Shown here: positions 8,197-16,324 of the stretch, in pieces
Numbering within the stretch: position 1 is the stretch's first letter
How the letters are laid out: each line of letters opens with the position of its first letter
Assembly (NCBI RefSeq): GCF_009735685.1
Contig: NZ_WHPN01000271.1
Span: 1 to 53,527, forward strand
Origin: Streptomyces lycii
GTDB lineage: Bacteria > Actinomycetota > Actinomycetes > Streptomycetales > Streptomycetaceae
Length of the DNA: 53,527 nucleotides
Direction: 5' to 3'
Made by a program: the position numbers and the translations under genes
Notes under the pieces: model-generated
What the model was told of the DNA's origin: nothing
The model's input: only the letters and a program-made list of their open reading frames with translations
Databases searched by the model: none

Positions 8197-9372
8197 TCAG
8201 TCCCCGGCCGGCTCGGGCCAGCTGATGAGGACTTTGACCTGTTCCGGGTCGTCGGTGGCGGCGAAGGCGTCGGCGGCCCGCTCGACGGGGTGCTCGGCCG
8301 TCACCAGGCCGTCGCCGACGGCGGGGTCCGCGGCGATGCGGGCGATCACCGCGTCGATGTCGGCACCCAGGTAGAGCCCGGTGCCGAGGACGTCGATCTC
8401 CCAGCGCTGGAGCCGGGCCAGCGGGAGCGGCCGGTCGCCGGAGGGCACGCCCACGACGACCACGGTGCCGCCCGGCACGGCGGCGGCACCGGCCGCGGCC
8501 AGGGTGGCGGGGGCGGCGACGCAGTCGAAGACGGTGTCGGCCACTGCCGCACCGGCGGCCCCGGCGGTGTCGAGCACCCGGTCGGCGCCGCCGCGTTCGG
8601 CCAGTGCCCGCTTGGCGGCGACGGGTTCGGCGAGGGTGATGTGCCGCGCACCGCGGGCGCGGGCGGCGGCCAGGACGGCGAGGCCGACGGGTCCGCCGCC
8701 GATGACCAGGACGCGGCCGAGCCCGTCCGTCACCCGGCCGGCCGCGTGCCAGCCCACGGCGAGCGGCTCGGCCAGGACGGCGCGCGCGGCGGGGACGCCG
8801 TCCGGCACCCGGTGGCAGTACCGCTGGTCCAGGACGAAACGGTCCCGGGCGGCACCCGGCACCGCGAACCCGAGCACCTTGGCCGACGGGCACAGATTGG
8901 CGCGGCCGGACCGGCAGCGCTCGCAGCCGCCGCAAGTGAGCAGCGGGTTGACGACCACCATGTCCCCGGCGGCGCAGGCGGTGACCTCCGCTCCGGTCGC
9001 GACCACGCGGGCGGCGCACTCGTGACCGGTCACCACGGGAGGTGAGACGAAGGGGTGGGCGCGCCGCAGCACGTGTACGTCGCTGCCGCAGATGCCGAGC
9101 CGCAGCGGGGCGAGCAGGACGTCGTTCGGGCCGCACGGCCCGGGCGCCGGGCCCTCTTGGAGCTGGATCCGGCCGTCCTCGCCCAGCACGACCTGCCGGA
9201 CGGTGCCGGAGCCGGGACCGCCGTGGGAATCCCGGGCGGCGGAGGCGGCGACTCCGGGCCCGGTGGCCGCTGCGGGCCGCCCGGCCGTGGCCGGGCGGCC
9301 GGACGGGACGTCCGCGGTGTCCGCGGTGTCCGCGGTGGGCCGGGCGGCACCGGTGGTACGGGTGGGGTTCAC
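8197..9372 (-). CDS. Zinc-dependent medium-chain alcohol/polyol dehydrogenase
   Basis: 391 aa from a GTG that overlaps the exporter stop (GTGA), so translation is probably coupled. The first 60 or so residues are low complexity (TADTADTAD and Ala/Gly-rich); the enzyme proper begins near GTVRQVVLGEDG. Catalytic zinc residues are in GICGSDVH and TGHE; the structural zinc site is CGGCERCRSGRANLC; the Rossmann motif is VLVIGGGPVGLAVLA. Closest in type to L-idonate 5-dehydrogenase/sorbitol dehydrogenase. In this locus it could oxidise or reduce the sugar, or reduce sulfolactaldehyde; which one cannot be told from sequence. Confidence 0.85.
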   Translation of the reverse strand: MNPTRTTGAARPTADTADTADVPSGRPATAGRPAAATGPGVAASAARDSHGGPGSGTVRQVVLGEDGRIQLQEGPAPGPCGPNDVLLAPLRLGICGSDVHVLRRAHPFVSPPVVTGHECAARVVATGAEVTACAAGDMVVVNPLLTCGGCERCRSGRANLCPSAKVLGFAVPGAARDRFVLDQRYCHRVPDGVPAARAVLAEPLAVGWHAAGRVTDGLGRVLVIGGGPVGLAVLAAARARGARHITLAEPVAAKRALAERGGADRVLDTAGAAGAAVADTVFDCVAAPATLAAAGAAAVPGGTVVVVGVPSGDRPLPLARLQRWEIDVLGTGLYLGADIDAVIARIAADPAVGDGLVTAEHPVERAADAFAATDDPEQVKVLISWPEPAGD

Positions 9373-10094
9373 AGGTTGATCACTCCCTTGACGATGGCTC
9401 CCGCGGCGCCGAAGGCCGCGACGGTGAGCACGGCCTGACGGGCCCGGGCGGCGGGGACCCGCCGGGCGGTCAGGGTGCCGAGGACGGCTCCGGCCAGAGT
9501 CGCGGCCGCGGCACCGCCGAGCACGGTGGCCGGCAGGGCCGGAAGCCCCTTGGCGGCCAGCGAGCCGGCGTTGAGCAGGACGGAGTACAGCTGCATGCAG
9601 GCCACGAAGGAGCGCTGCTCCCAGCCGGTGGCCGCGGCGTAGAGGGTCACGGCGGGCCCCCCGATACCCGCCGTGACGTTCATCAGCCCGGACACCGCGC
9701 CCGTGCCGGCCGCGCCGCCCCGGCCCCGCAGGCACGCGGGGCGGGGGAAGCGGTGCAGGGCGGCGAGCGCCGCCAGGACGAGGAGGCCCTCGCCGATCAG
9801 CAGCGGCGGACCGGGCAGCGAGGCCGCGAGGAGGGCGCCGAGCGGCAGGACGGCGAGCGCGGGAACGGCCAGCGGCAGCACCCGGCGCGGTTCGACGCGG
9901 CTCCACACGGCCGGCAGGACGGCCAGGCCGGCCAGCAGCGAGAGCAGGTTGGCCAGCCGTACGCCCTCGACGGCGCCCAGCAGCAGCGTCAGCAGCGGGC
10001 CCGCGACGAGCGTGAAGCCGAGGCCGGTGACGCGCTGGGTACAGGCGCCGGCCAGCACGCTCAGCACGAGCAGCGCGGTCGTGGTGACCGTCAT
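9369..10094 (-). CDS. TauE/SafE-family anion exporter
   Basis: 241 aa, about 7-8 hydrophobic segments. It has the two-fold repeat and glycine/proline-rich motifs of TauE/SafE (GLGFTLVAGPLLTLLLGAVEGVRLANLL; SGLMNVTAGIGGPAVTLYA). Members export sulfite, sulfoacetate, sulfolactate or DHPS and recur in organosulfonate degradation loci. Between the aldolase (51 nt upstream) and dehydrogenase (4-nt overlap) it is the probable exit route for the C3-sulfonate end product. This gene is a main reason for reading the operon as sulfosugar catabolism. Confidence 0.82.
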   Translation of the reverse strand: MTVTTTALLVLSVLAGACTQRVTGLGFTLVAGPLLTLLLGAVEGVRLANLLSLLAGLAVLPAVWSRVEPRRVLPLAVPALAVLPLGALLAASLPGPPLLIGEGLLVLAALAALHRFPRPACLRGRGGAAGTGAVSGLMNVTAGIGGPAVTLYAAATGWEQRSFVACMQLYSVLLNAGSLAAKGLPALPATVLGGAAAATLAGAVLGTLTARRVPAARARQAVLTVAAFGAAGAIVKGVINL

Positions 10095-10145
10095 GCGCTC
10101 TCCTCCCCGCGGTCCGCGCGGTGTCCCGCGGCACGGTGACCGCTG

Positions 10146-11039
10146 TCAGCGCCCGGCGACGGCGGCGTCGACGATCTCGCCCAGCTCGCGCAGCCGGGGG
10201 ACGGCGTGTTCCCGCAGGGCGGCCGGGATGTCACCGGCGCCGACGACCTGCCGCCAGACCGCGCGCCCGGCGAGAAAGCCGGAGGCGCCCTCCTCGCAGG
10301 CGAGCCGGACGGCGCGCGGGAACAGTTCGTGCGGCACACCGCTGGAGAGCACCACCCACGGGCTGCCGATGGTGTCGGTCAGCTCCGCGCAGCCCCGGCG
10401 CACGGCTGCCTCGTCGCCCTCGCCGTGCAGCGGGACCTCCGCCTTGTACAGGTCGGCGCCGAGTCCGCCGAGTTCGCGGGCGGCGGCGAACACACCGTCG
10501 TTCCACTCCGCGGAGGTCCACGGGGAGCCGTCGCGGGAGGTGCGCGAGACGGGTTCGAGGATGCTGATCAGGCCGGCCTCACGGGCCATGGCGACGAACC
10601 GCCGGGTCATCTCCACACGCGGGGCGGGGTCCTCGTCCGGGCGCCACAGCACCAGGAGCTTGAGGGCGACACCGCCGACGGAGGAGACCCAGGCCGGTGA
10701 GACCGCCGGGTCGATCTCGACGCGTGAGACGAACTCCTTGTCGTCACCGATGAGTTCGTCGACGGCGGCGATCAGGCCGCAGCCCGGCGCGATGGCATCG
10801 GCCGCGAGCACCGGCTCCAGGGCGAACTGCCGCTCCAGCAGGACGGCGGACGCGTGCGGCGTCAGCGCCCGTACGGTCTCGATCTTGAAGTCGGTGATCT
10901 GCTGGTCGGTGACCGGCCCGGACTGGTGCTCGGCGAACATCGCTCGCAGCGCCTCGCGCTGGTCCACGGCGAGCATCGCGAACCCTCCGGAGGGGCGGGC
11001 GATGGCGGACAGGTCGCGGGCGGTGGCGGTGGCGGTCAT
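10146..11039 (-). CDS. yihT: Class I aldolase, YihT-like (6-deoxy-6-sulfofructose-1-phosphate aldolase)
   Basis: 297 aa, the same size as E. coli YihT. The ATG follows GGAGCACC. Matches to YihT as I recall it run along the length: RPSGGFAMLAVDQREA, LTPHASAVLLERQF, ALKLLVLWRPDED, LGADLYKAEVPL with Schiff-base Lys199, and a nearly identical block from VLSSGV (231-235) to ASGFLAGRAVW (252-262) that holds the phosphate/sulfonate-binding loops. YihT splits sulfofructose-1-phosphate into DHAP and 3-sulfolactaldehyde. The family neighbour is tagatose-1,6-bisphosphate aldolase (LacD), but the kinase and TauE next door favour the sulfosugar role. Second gene of the leftward operon. Confidence 0.82.
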   Translation of the reverse strand: MTATATARDLSAIARPSGGFAMLAVDQREALRAMFAEHQSGPVTDQQITDFKIETVRALTPHASAVLLERQFALEPVLAADAIAPGCGLIAAVDELIGDDKEFVSRVEIDPAVSPAWVSSVGGVALKLLVLWRPDEDPAPRVEMTRRFVAMAREAGLISILEPVSRTSRDGSPWTSAEWNDGVFAAARELGGLGADLYKAEVPLHGEGDEAAVRRGCAELTDTIGSPWVVLSSGVPHELFPRAVRLACEEGASGFLAGRAVWRQVVGAGDIPAALREHAVPRLRELGEIVDAAVAGR

Positions 11040-11258
11040 GGTGCTCCTGGCTTCTCGGTTCGGGCGCGCGCGGCGTGCGGGCGCCGGTCTGGGGGTCTGG
11101 GGGCCTGGGGCCTGGGGGATCGGTGACGCGGTCCGCGGTGTCGCGGCGGACCGGGAAAGGGGCGGAGGGGGGTCGGGGAGGGCCGGGCCGCGGCCGGGGA
11201 CGGCCGGGACGGTCTCAGCCGACTGTCGCGACCGTCTCAGCCGGCCGCCGGGACCGTC
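11040..11258. repeat. Kinase-aldolase gap with three 22-bp-spaced repeats
   Basis: GACSGTCTCAGC occurs at 11208, 11230 and 11252, period 22 bp; the last copy contains the kinase stop codon. The rest is G-rich simple sequence (11090-11120). The unusually long gap (219 nt) inside the operon may have grown by duplication. Confidence 0.6.
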
Positions 11259-12200
11259 TCAGCGGACCGCCGGGGCCGCCAGTGGCGCGGCCGGTACCCG
11301 GGCGGCGAGCTCCCGGGTCTCGGTGTCGCCGGGGATGCCGCTGCGTCCGTCGAGGCCGCGGCAGGACAGGGCAGCCGCGGCGTTGGCGTAGGCCAGCGCG
11401 TCCGGGAGGGCCCGGTCACGGGCGAGTGCGGCGACGAGGGCGCCGTGGAAGACGTCCCCTGCGCCGAGGGTGCTGCGGACGGTCACGTCGCGGTGGCCTG
11501 GGACGTGGTGGGTGCCGTCGGGCCCGGCCGCGTACGCGCCGTTCGGGCCGTCGGTGGCGACCACCAGCCGGGCCCCGTCGGCGCGGGCCGCGGCCAGCAG
11601 GGCGAGCGGGTCCGCACCGGCGGCCCGGTCCCCGTAGACCTCGCGCAGCGCGGCCAGCGTCGGGACGTACACGTCGACGATCGCGGGGCACCGGCGCGGG
11701 CCGAGGTTCCCGGCGTCGTAGCTGACCAGCGGGCGCGGGGCGGCCTCCGGGAGGGTGCCCAGCAACTCCTCGACGGCCGGCAGGCCGACATGGTCCACGT
11801 GCACCAGCCGGGCGGCGAGGACGGCCTCGGCGGCCGCGGTCCCGGGCGCCAGCCGCAGCTCGGGGCCCGGCCGTACGCAGATGGCCCGGGAGGCCCGGGG
11901 CCGGTCGACGAGGACCACGCAGGCCCCCGAGGTGTGACCGGGCAGGGCCGCGACGCCCTCGGTGCCGACGCCTTCCGCGGCGAGGCCCGCGCGGATCAGC
12001 TCCGCCTCCGGGTCGGTGCCCACGGCGGCGACGAGGGAGGCCCGGAGGCCGAGGCGGGCGGCGGCGACCGCGCCGGTGGCGGCGGGACCGCCGCCGGCGG
12101 TGCACAGGGCTTCGGCGACGACGCGGCCGTCGGCGTCCGGCAGGCGGGGCAGTTGAACGACCGTGTCCCAGGTCGCGAGCCCCACGAACGTGACGTCCAC
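11259..12200 (-). CDS. yihV: PfkB-family sugar kinase, YihV-like (sulfofructose kinase)
   Basis: 313 aa. The GTG start has GGAGTAACC upstream and a good promoter at 12241-12269. It is a ribokinase-fold enzyme: GGGPAATGAVAAARLG (36-51) and ATP/anion-hole motif STLGAGDVFHGAL with catalytic Asp249; C-terminal GRSGIPGDTETR. All three blocks match E. coli YihV closely, better than fructokinase or KDG kinase. YihV phosphorylates sulfofructose at C1 for YihT. The residues I recall as sulfonate contacts in E. coli (Lys27, Asn109, Arg138) are not all kept: Lys27 aligns with Arg26, and the other two appear replaced, so the true substrate may be a related sulfo-sugar. First gene of the leftward operon. 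Confidence 0.8.
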   Translation of the reverse strand: MDVTFVGLATWDTVVQLPRLPDADGRVVAEALCTAGGGPAATGAVAAARLGLRASLVAAVGTDPEAELIRAGLAAEGVGTEGVAALPGHTSGACVVLVDRPRASRAICVRPGPELRLAPGTAAAEAVLAARLVHVDHVGLPAVEELLGTLPEAAPRPLVSYDAGNLGPRRCPAIVDVYVPTLAALREVYGDRAAGADPLALLAAARADGARLVVATDGPNGAYAAGPDGTHHVPGHRDVTVRSTLGAGDVFHGALVAALARDRALPDALAYANAAAALSCRGLDGRSGIPGDTETRELAARVPAAPLAAPAVR

Positions 12201-12240
12201 GGTTACTCCAGATGTTCGTTTCCTAACAACCGTTGCGAGG

Positions 12241-12269
12241 ACGTTAACGGCGAGGCACAAGAGCGTCAA
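12241..12269 (-). promoter_or_regulatory. Promoter of the leftward kinase operon
   Basis: On the minus strand, TTGACG (12269-12264), a 17-nt spacer, then TAACGT (12246-12241), about 40 nt before the kinase GTG. A CCGTT-N11-AACGG inverted repeat overlaps the -10 region (12230-12250). GTTTCCTAACA at 12218-12228 is echoed by GTTTTCCAACA at 12353-12363 next to the DeoR start. These are candidate DeoR operators serving both divergent promoters. Confidence 0.6.
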
Positions 12270-12362
12270 TGCCTTGTCCGAGAAATGACATACGAGCTGA
12301 GCGCTGCCAGAAGTTCGGGACAGGGGGCTCAAGTCCGCGTCGATGGATGGTAGTTTTCCAAC

Positions 12363-13184
12363 ATGCAGCGCACAGCAGAGGGGAGCGACGCGGTGATCTC
12401 AGGCGCCATGCGGTTCGAGGCCGCCCCGGCCCGCCGCCGGGCCATCCTGGAACGGGTCCGCAGTACGGGATTCTGTTCCATCGCGGACCTGGCCGGGGAG
12501 CTGGCCGTATCGGAGATGACGGTCCGCCGCGACGTACGGCGGCTCGACGAGGCCGGGGAGGTACGGGTCGTCCACGGCGGTGTGAGCCTGCCGCCCGGTG
12601 AGGACTACAGCACCCGGGCACACGAGAACCCCGGCCCCAAGACGCTCATCGGGCAGGCCGCCGCCGCTCTGGTCGGACCCGGTGACACCATCGCCGTGGA
12701 CGCCGGCACCACCGCCCACGCCCTGGTCGACGCCCTGCCCGCGGATTTCGCGGGCAGCGTCGTCACCCACTCCGTACCGGTGATGCAGGCCCTGCTGGAG
12801 CGGCCGGAGAGCCGGTGCGTGGGCCTCGGCGGCGATCTCTACCCGCCGAGCCGGGCGTTCGTCGGCCCCGCCACCGTCGAGGCCGCGGCCCGGCTCCGGG
12901 TCCGCTGGTGTTTCCTCGGCGCGGCGGCCGTCGACGAGCGCGGCTGCTACGGCGCCTACGACCTGGAACGGCCCACCAAACAGGCCCTGATGGACATAGC
13001 CGACCATGTCGTACTCCTCGCCGACGCCGGGAAGTTCCTCAGCTCGGCCCCGGTGCTGCTGGAGCGCCTCGACCGGTTCCACACGCTGGTGACCGACACC
13101 GAGCCGCCCGCCGCGATCCGCCGGGCCCTGGAGGCCAACGGCACCGCCCTCGGCGTCGCCGCACCGGCCGGGGCAGGCGTATGA
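12363..13184 (+). CDS. DeoR-family transcriptional regulator (YihW/CsqR position)
   Basis: 273 aa from the ATG at 12363; a GTG at 12393 with GGGAG upstream is an alternative start. The winged helix is SIADLAGELAVSEMTVRRDVRRLDEAGEVRVVHGGV; the sensor domain has IAVDAGTTAHALVDALP, THSVPVMQAL, LGGDLY and LGAAAVDERGCYGAYDLERPTKQAL, typical of DeoR sugar-phosphate sensing. It is divergent from the kinase operon and translationally coupled (ATGA overlap) to the dehydratase. In E. coli the equivalent YihW/CsqR represses the sulfoquinovose genes and responds to sulfosugars. TAGTTT lies 7 nt before the ATG, so a leaderless transcript is possible. Confidence 0.88.
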   Translation: MQRTAEGSDAVISGAMRFEAAPARRRAILERVRSTGFCSIADLAGELAVSEMTVRRDVRRLDEAGEVRVVHGGVSLPPGEDYSTRAHENPGPKTLIGQAAAALVGPGDTIAVDAGTTAHALVDALPADFAGSVVTHSVPVMQALLERPESRCVGLGGDLYPPSRAFVGPATVEAAARLRVRWCFLGAAAVDERGCYGAYDLERPTKQALMDIADHVVLLADAGKFLSSAPVLLERLDRFHTLVTDTEPPAAIRRALEANGTALGVAAPAGAGV

Positions 13185-14434
13185 CCGCGTCCTCGCCCGT
13201 ATCCGGCCTCTTGTCCTCGCCCGGCACCGCGCCTTCGCCCGGCACCGCGCGCGAGCCCTCGCCCGCGCCCCTGACCCTGCCCGTCGACGAGATCACCGTC
13301 AGGGTGCTGGCCGTCCCGCTGCGCGAGCGCGTCCCCATGTCGTTCTCCTCGCTCACCGCGCGCCGCACGGTCCTGGTGACCCTCCGCTCCGGCGACCTGT
13401 ACGGCACCGGGGAGAGCTGGGTCAACCACCCCGACTGGGGCTGGCGCGAACGCCTGGCCACCCTGGACGGAATCCGCCCCCACGTCCTGGGCGCCGACGC
13501 CGCGGACCCGCCCGCGCTCATGACGGACCTCGCCGCCCGGCTGCACGGCGTCGCCCGGCAGTGGGGCGCCCCCGGCCCGCTCTGGCAGGCGCTCAGCGGC
13601 ATCGACATGGCCGCGTGGGACCTGCTCGGGCAGGCCCGCCGGGCACCGCTGGCCACCCTGCTCGCCGAACGCGCGGGGCACCGCGGCCCGCTGCCCGCCG
13701 CGGTGCCGGCCTATGGCAGCGGCGTCGGCCCCACCGATGTGACACGGCTGACCGAACGGGCCCTGGAACAGGGCCTCGGCGCGGTGAAGATCAAGGTCGG
13801 CTTCGGCGAGGAGACCGACCTGGCCACCGTCCGGGAGGTCCGGGCCGTGGCCGGGCCGGACCTCCCCGTCTTCGCCGACGCCAACCAGGCGTGGGACCTG
13901 CCGACCGCGGAACGCATGTGCGGGCTGCTCGGCGCGTTCGGCATCGAGTGGTTCGAGGAACCGCTCGCCGAGGACCGCCCCGCCGAACTGGCCGAACTCG
14001 CCCGCCGCACCGGCGTCCGGCTGGCCGGCGGCGAGAACGTCTACGGAGCGGAGGCCTGCGCCGGGTACGCCGCACTGCCCGGCCTCGCGCACTTCCAGCC
14101 CGACCCCGCCAAGACCGCGGGCGTCAGCATGAGCGACACCGCCGGCCGGCGGCCCGGGACGGCCCGGCTCAGCCCGCACTGCTACAGCGCCGCCCCCGGC
14201 CTGGCCTCGGGCGTCCAGCTGGTCGCCGCCGCGCCCCGGCCCGGACTGGTCGAACTCGACCTGCGGCCCAACCCGTTGCGCACCGGCATCGCCACCGGCC
14301 CCCGCCTCACCTCCGGCGGCACCCTCACCGTTCCCGCCGGCCCCGGCCTCGGACTCGACTACGACCCCGGGGCCGTCGACCGCTTCACCACGTACCGCAC
14401 GACCAGCACAGAGACGGAGCCCCTGCCATGCTGA
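13181..14434 (+). CDS. Enolase-superfamily (mandelate racemase subgroup) acid-sugar dehydratase
   Basis: 417 aa with about 30 extra low-complexity N-terminal residues (SSPGTAPSPGTAREPSP). Catalytic set: Lys203-x-Lys205 (VKIKVGF), metal ligands Asp233 (FADANQAW), Glu259 (WFEEPL) and Glu285 (AGGENVY), then Asp308 (FQPD) and His333 (SPH), the His-Asp dyad of the MR subgroup. It should remove the alpha-proton of a sugar acid, usually with loss of water to a 2-keto-3-deoxy acid. The linker between the sixth and seventh strands is slightly short. It lies in the DeoR-dehydratase-aldehyde dehydrogenase operon. Known sulfoglycolysis by kinase plus aldolase needs no dehydratase, so its substrate is an open question. 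Confidence 0.8.
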   Translation: MTASSPVSGLLSSPGTAPSPGTAREPSPAPLTLPVDEITVRVLAVPLRERVPMSFSSLTARRTVLVTLRSGDLYGTGESWVNHPDWGWRERLATLDGIRPHVLGADAADPPALMTDLAARLHGVARQWGAPGPLWQALSGIDMAAWDLLGQARRAPLATLLAERAGHRGPLPAAVPAYGSGVGPTDVTRLTERALEQGLGAVKIKVGFGEETDLATVREVRAVAGPDLPVFADANQAWDLPTAERMCGLLGAFGIEWFEEPLAEDRPAELAELARRTGVRLAGGENVYGAEACAGYAALPGLAHFQPDPAKTAGVSMSDTAGRRPGTARLSPHCYSAAPGLASGVQLVAAAPRPGLVELDLRPNPLRTGIATGPRLTSGGTLTVPAGPGLGLDYDPGAVDRFTTYRTTSTETEPLPC

Positions 14435-15858
14435 CCCCGGATGTCCTCCCCGGTGCCCTGCTGCCCGCCCCCGAGCACGGCGACGTTCCGCTCACCGTCA
14501 CCGATCCCGCGAGCGGCGCCGTCGTCGCCCAGGTCGCGGGTGTCCCCGCCGCCGTGGCCGCCCGTGCCGTGACCGCCGCCCACGCCGCCGGGCCGGGCTG
14601 GGCCGCGACCCCCACCGCCCGGCGCGCCGAGGCGCTGCGCGCGATAGCCGCCGACCTGCGGGCCGCCGCCGAGGAGACGGGTGAGGGTTCCCTCGCGCTG
14701 CTCGTCACCCGGGAGACCGGCAAGCGGCTGGCGGAGTCACGCGCCGAGATCGGCTTCTCCGCCGCCTTCTTCGACTGGTTCGCCGAGGCGGCCCCGCACG
14801 CGGACGGCAGCGCCGAGGACCCGGTGGGCCTGCCCGGCCGCCGCTTCACGGTGCGGCGGGTGCCGCTGGGTGTGGTGGCCGCGGTGACCCCCTGGAACTT
14901 CCCGCTGTCCATCCCTGCCAGGAAGGCCGCGGCCGCCCTGGCCGCGGGCTGCACCGTGGTGCTGAAGTCCAGCGAACTGGCCCCGGCCTCCGCCCTGCGG
15001 CTCGCCGAGATCTGCCTGCGCCATCTGCCGGAGGGCGCGCTGACCGTGGTGGCCGGTGACGGGGCCGGGCTGACCGGTGCGCTGGTCGCCGACCCCCGGG
15101 TCGCGGCGCTCACCTTCACCGGCTCGACCCGGGTCGGCGGGATCGTGGCAGGCCGGGCCGCCGCCCGTTTCCTGCCCGCGGTGCTGGAACTCGGCGGCCG
15201 CGGCCCGTTCCTGATCACCGAGGACGCCGACCCGGAGGCGGCTGTCGAGGCGCTGATGGTCGCGAAGTTCCGCAACAACGGCGCCTCCTGCATCGCCGCC
15301 AACAACGTCTGCGTGCACCGCAGCCAGTACGACACCGTGCTCCGGCTGCTCGCCGAACGCGTCGAGAAGCTGCGCGTGGGCGACCCCGCCGACGACTCCG
15401 TCGACCTGGGACCGGTCATCAGCCGGACCGAACAGGACCGCCTCAACGGCCTGGTCACCGGCGCCGAACGGGCCGGCGCCCCGGTCCGGTACGGCGCGCC
15501 GGTCCCCGGGCAGGGCACCTTCGTGCGGCCCGCGGTCGTGGAGTGCCACGACGACCTCGACCTGTGGACCGGTGAGATCTTCGGCCCGGTCGTGGCGATC
15601 CGTCCGTACGAGGACGAGGACCGGGTGGTCGACGAGATCAACGGCTGGGGTTACGGCCTGGGCGGCTACGTCTGCGCTCCGGCCGACCGCGCCCGCGCTC
15701 TCGCGTCGCGGCTGCGCATCGGCATCGTCGGCATCAACAACGGAGCGCCCAACCACCCCCGGGTCCCCTTCGGCGGCTTCGGCGCGAGCGGTCTGGGCCG
15801 CGAGGGGGGTGTCACGGGCTTGCTGGAGTTCACCACGGAGCAGACTCTGAGCGAGTAG
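14428..15858 (+). CDS. NAD(P)-dependent aldehyde dehydrogenase (SSADH/GabD type), candidate sulfolactaldehyde dehydrogenase
   Basis: 476 aa. The ATG overlaps the dehydratase stop by 7 nt and has GGAG upstream. Motifs: VTPWNFPLSIPARKAAAALAAGCTVVLKSSELAP (cofactor), FTGSTRVG, the general base in LELGGRGP, nucleophilic Cys in NNGASCIAANNVCVH, and EIFGPV near the end; complete. In sulfo-Entner-Doudoroff bacteria a GabD-like enzyme oxidises 3-sulfolactaldehyde to 3-sulfolactate. That role fits here: aldolase gives sulfolactaldehyde, this enzyme oxidises it and TauE exports it. A succinate- or other semialdehyde substrate remains possible. Confidence 0.85.
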   Translation: MLTPDVLPGALLPAPEHGDVPLTVTDPASGAVVAQVAGVPAAVAARAVTAAHAAGPGWAATPTARRAEALRAIAADLRAAAEETGEGSLALLVTRETGKRLAESRAEIGFSAAFFDWFAEAAPHADGSAEDPVGLPGRRFTVRRVPLGVVAAVTPWNFPLSIPARKAAAALAAGCTVVLKSSELAPASALRLAEICLRHLPEGALTVVAGDGAGLTGALVADPRVAALTFTGSTRVGGIVAGRAAARFLPAVLELGGRGPFLITEDADPEAAVEALMVAKFRNNGASCIAANNVCVHRSQYDTVLRLLAERVEKLRVGDPADDSVDLGPVISRTEQDRLNGLVTGAERAGAPVRYGAPVPGQGTFVRPAVVECHDDLDLWTGEIFGPVVAIRPYEDEDRVVDEINGWGYGLGGYVCAPADRARALASRLRIGIVGINNGAPNHPRVPFGGFGASGLGREGGVTGLLEFTTEQTLSE

Positions 15859-15934
15859 CCGGAGCCGTACCGCGACGCCCGCGACCCCACGGGCCCCGGC
15901 GGACGCACATCACATCCGACCGGGAGGTCCCCGC

Positions 15935-16324
15935 ATGGCGAGCAGGTTCACCGAGCTGGCGATCGACTGTGCCGATCCCGGCGGTCTGGCCCGGTTCTGG
16001 TGCTCGGTCCTCGGCTACGAGGTGAAGGAGGAGGGCGACGGGGTCGTCACCATCGACTCCCCCGAGGCGCCGGAGGGCGCGAGGAGCCCCGGGCCGGTGC
16101 CGCCGGCGTTGACCTTCGCCCGCGTGCCCGAGGGCAAGACCGTCAAGAACCGGCTGCACATCGACGTCAACCCCGCCGACCGGGAGCAGGACGAGGAGGT
16201 CCGCCGGCTGCTCGACCTGGGGGCCCGGCACGCCGACGTCGGCCAGAACGGCGGCGAGAGCTGGGTGTGCCTGGCCGATCCGGAGGGCAACGAGTTCTGC
16301 GTCCTCGCGAGCCGCCGCCCCTGA
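15935..16324 (+). CDS. VOC-family (glyoxalase-like) protein
   Basis: 129 aa. CGGGAGGTCCCCGC precedes the ATG. One VOC domain of the glyoxalase-like type common in Streptomyces: FTELAIDCADPGGLARFWCSVLGYEV ... KNRLHIDVNPADREQDEEVRRLLDLGARHADVG ... WVCLADPEGNEFCVL, with His and Glu metal-ligand candidates. The role could be metal-dependent chemistry or binding of a small hydrophobic compound/antibiotic. It follows the aldehyde dehydrogenase by 76 nt but probably has its own unit. Confidence 0.85.
   Translation: MASRFTELAIDCADPGGLARFWCSVLGYEVKEEGDGVVTIDSPEAPEGARSPGPVPPALTFARVPEGKTVKNRLHIDVNPADREQDEEVRRLLDLGARHADVGQNGGESWVCLADPEGNEFCVLASRRP

Noticed and set aside
9250..9372. Separate gene or domain at the N-terminus of the zinc dehydrogenase
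   Set aside because: Residues 1-60 are low-complexity Ala/Gly/Thr with a TAD repeat, no fold signature. More likely an expanded N-terminus.
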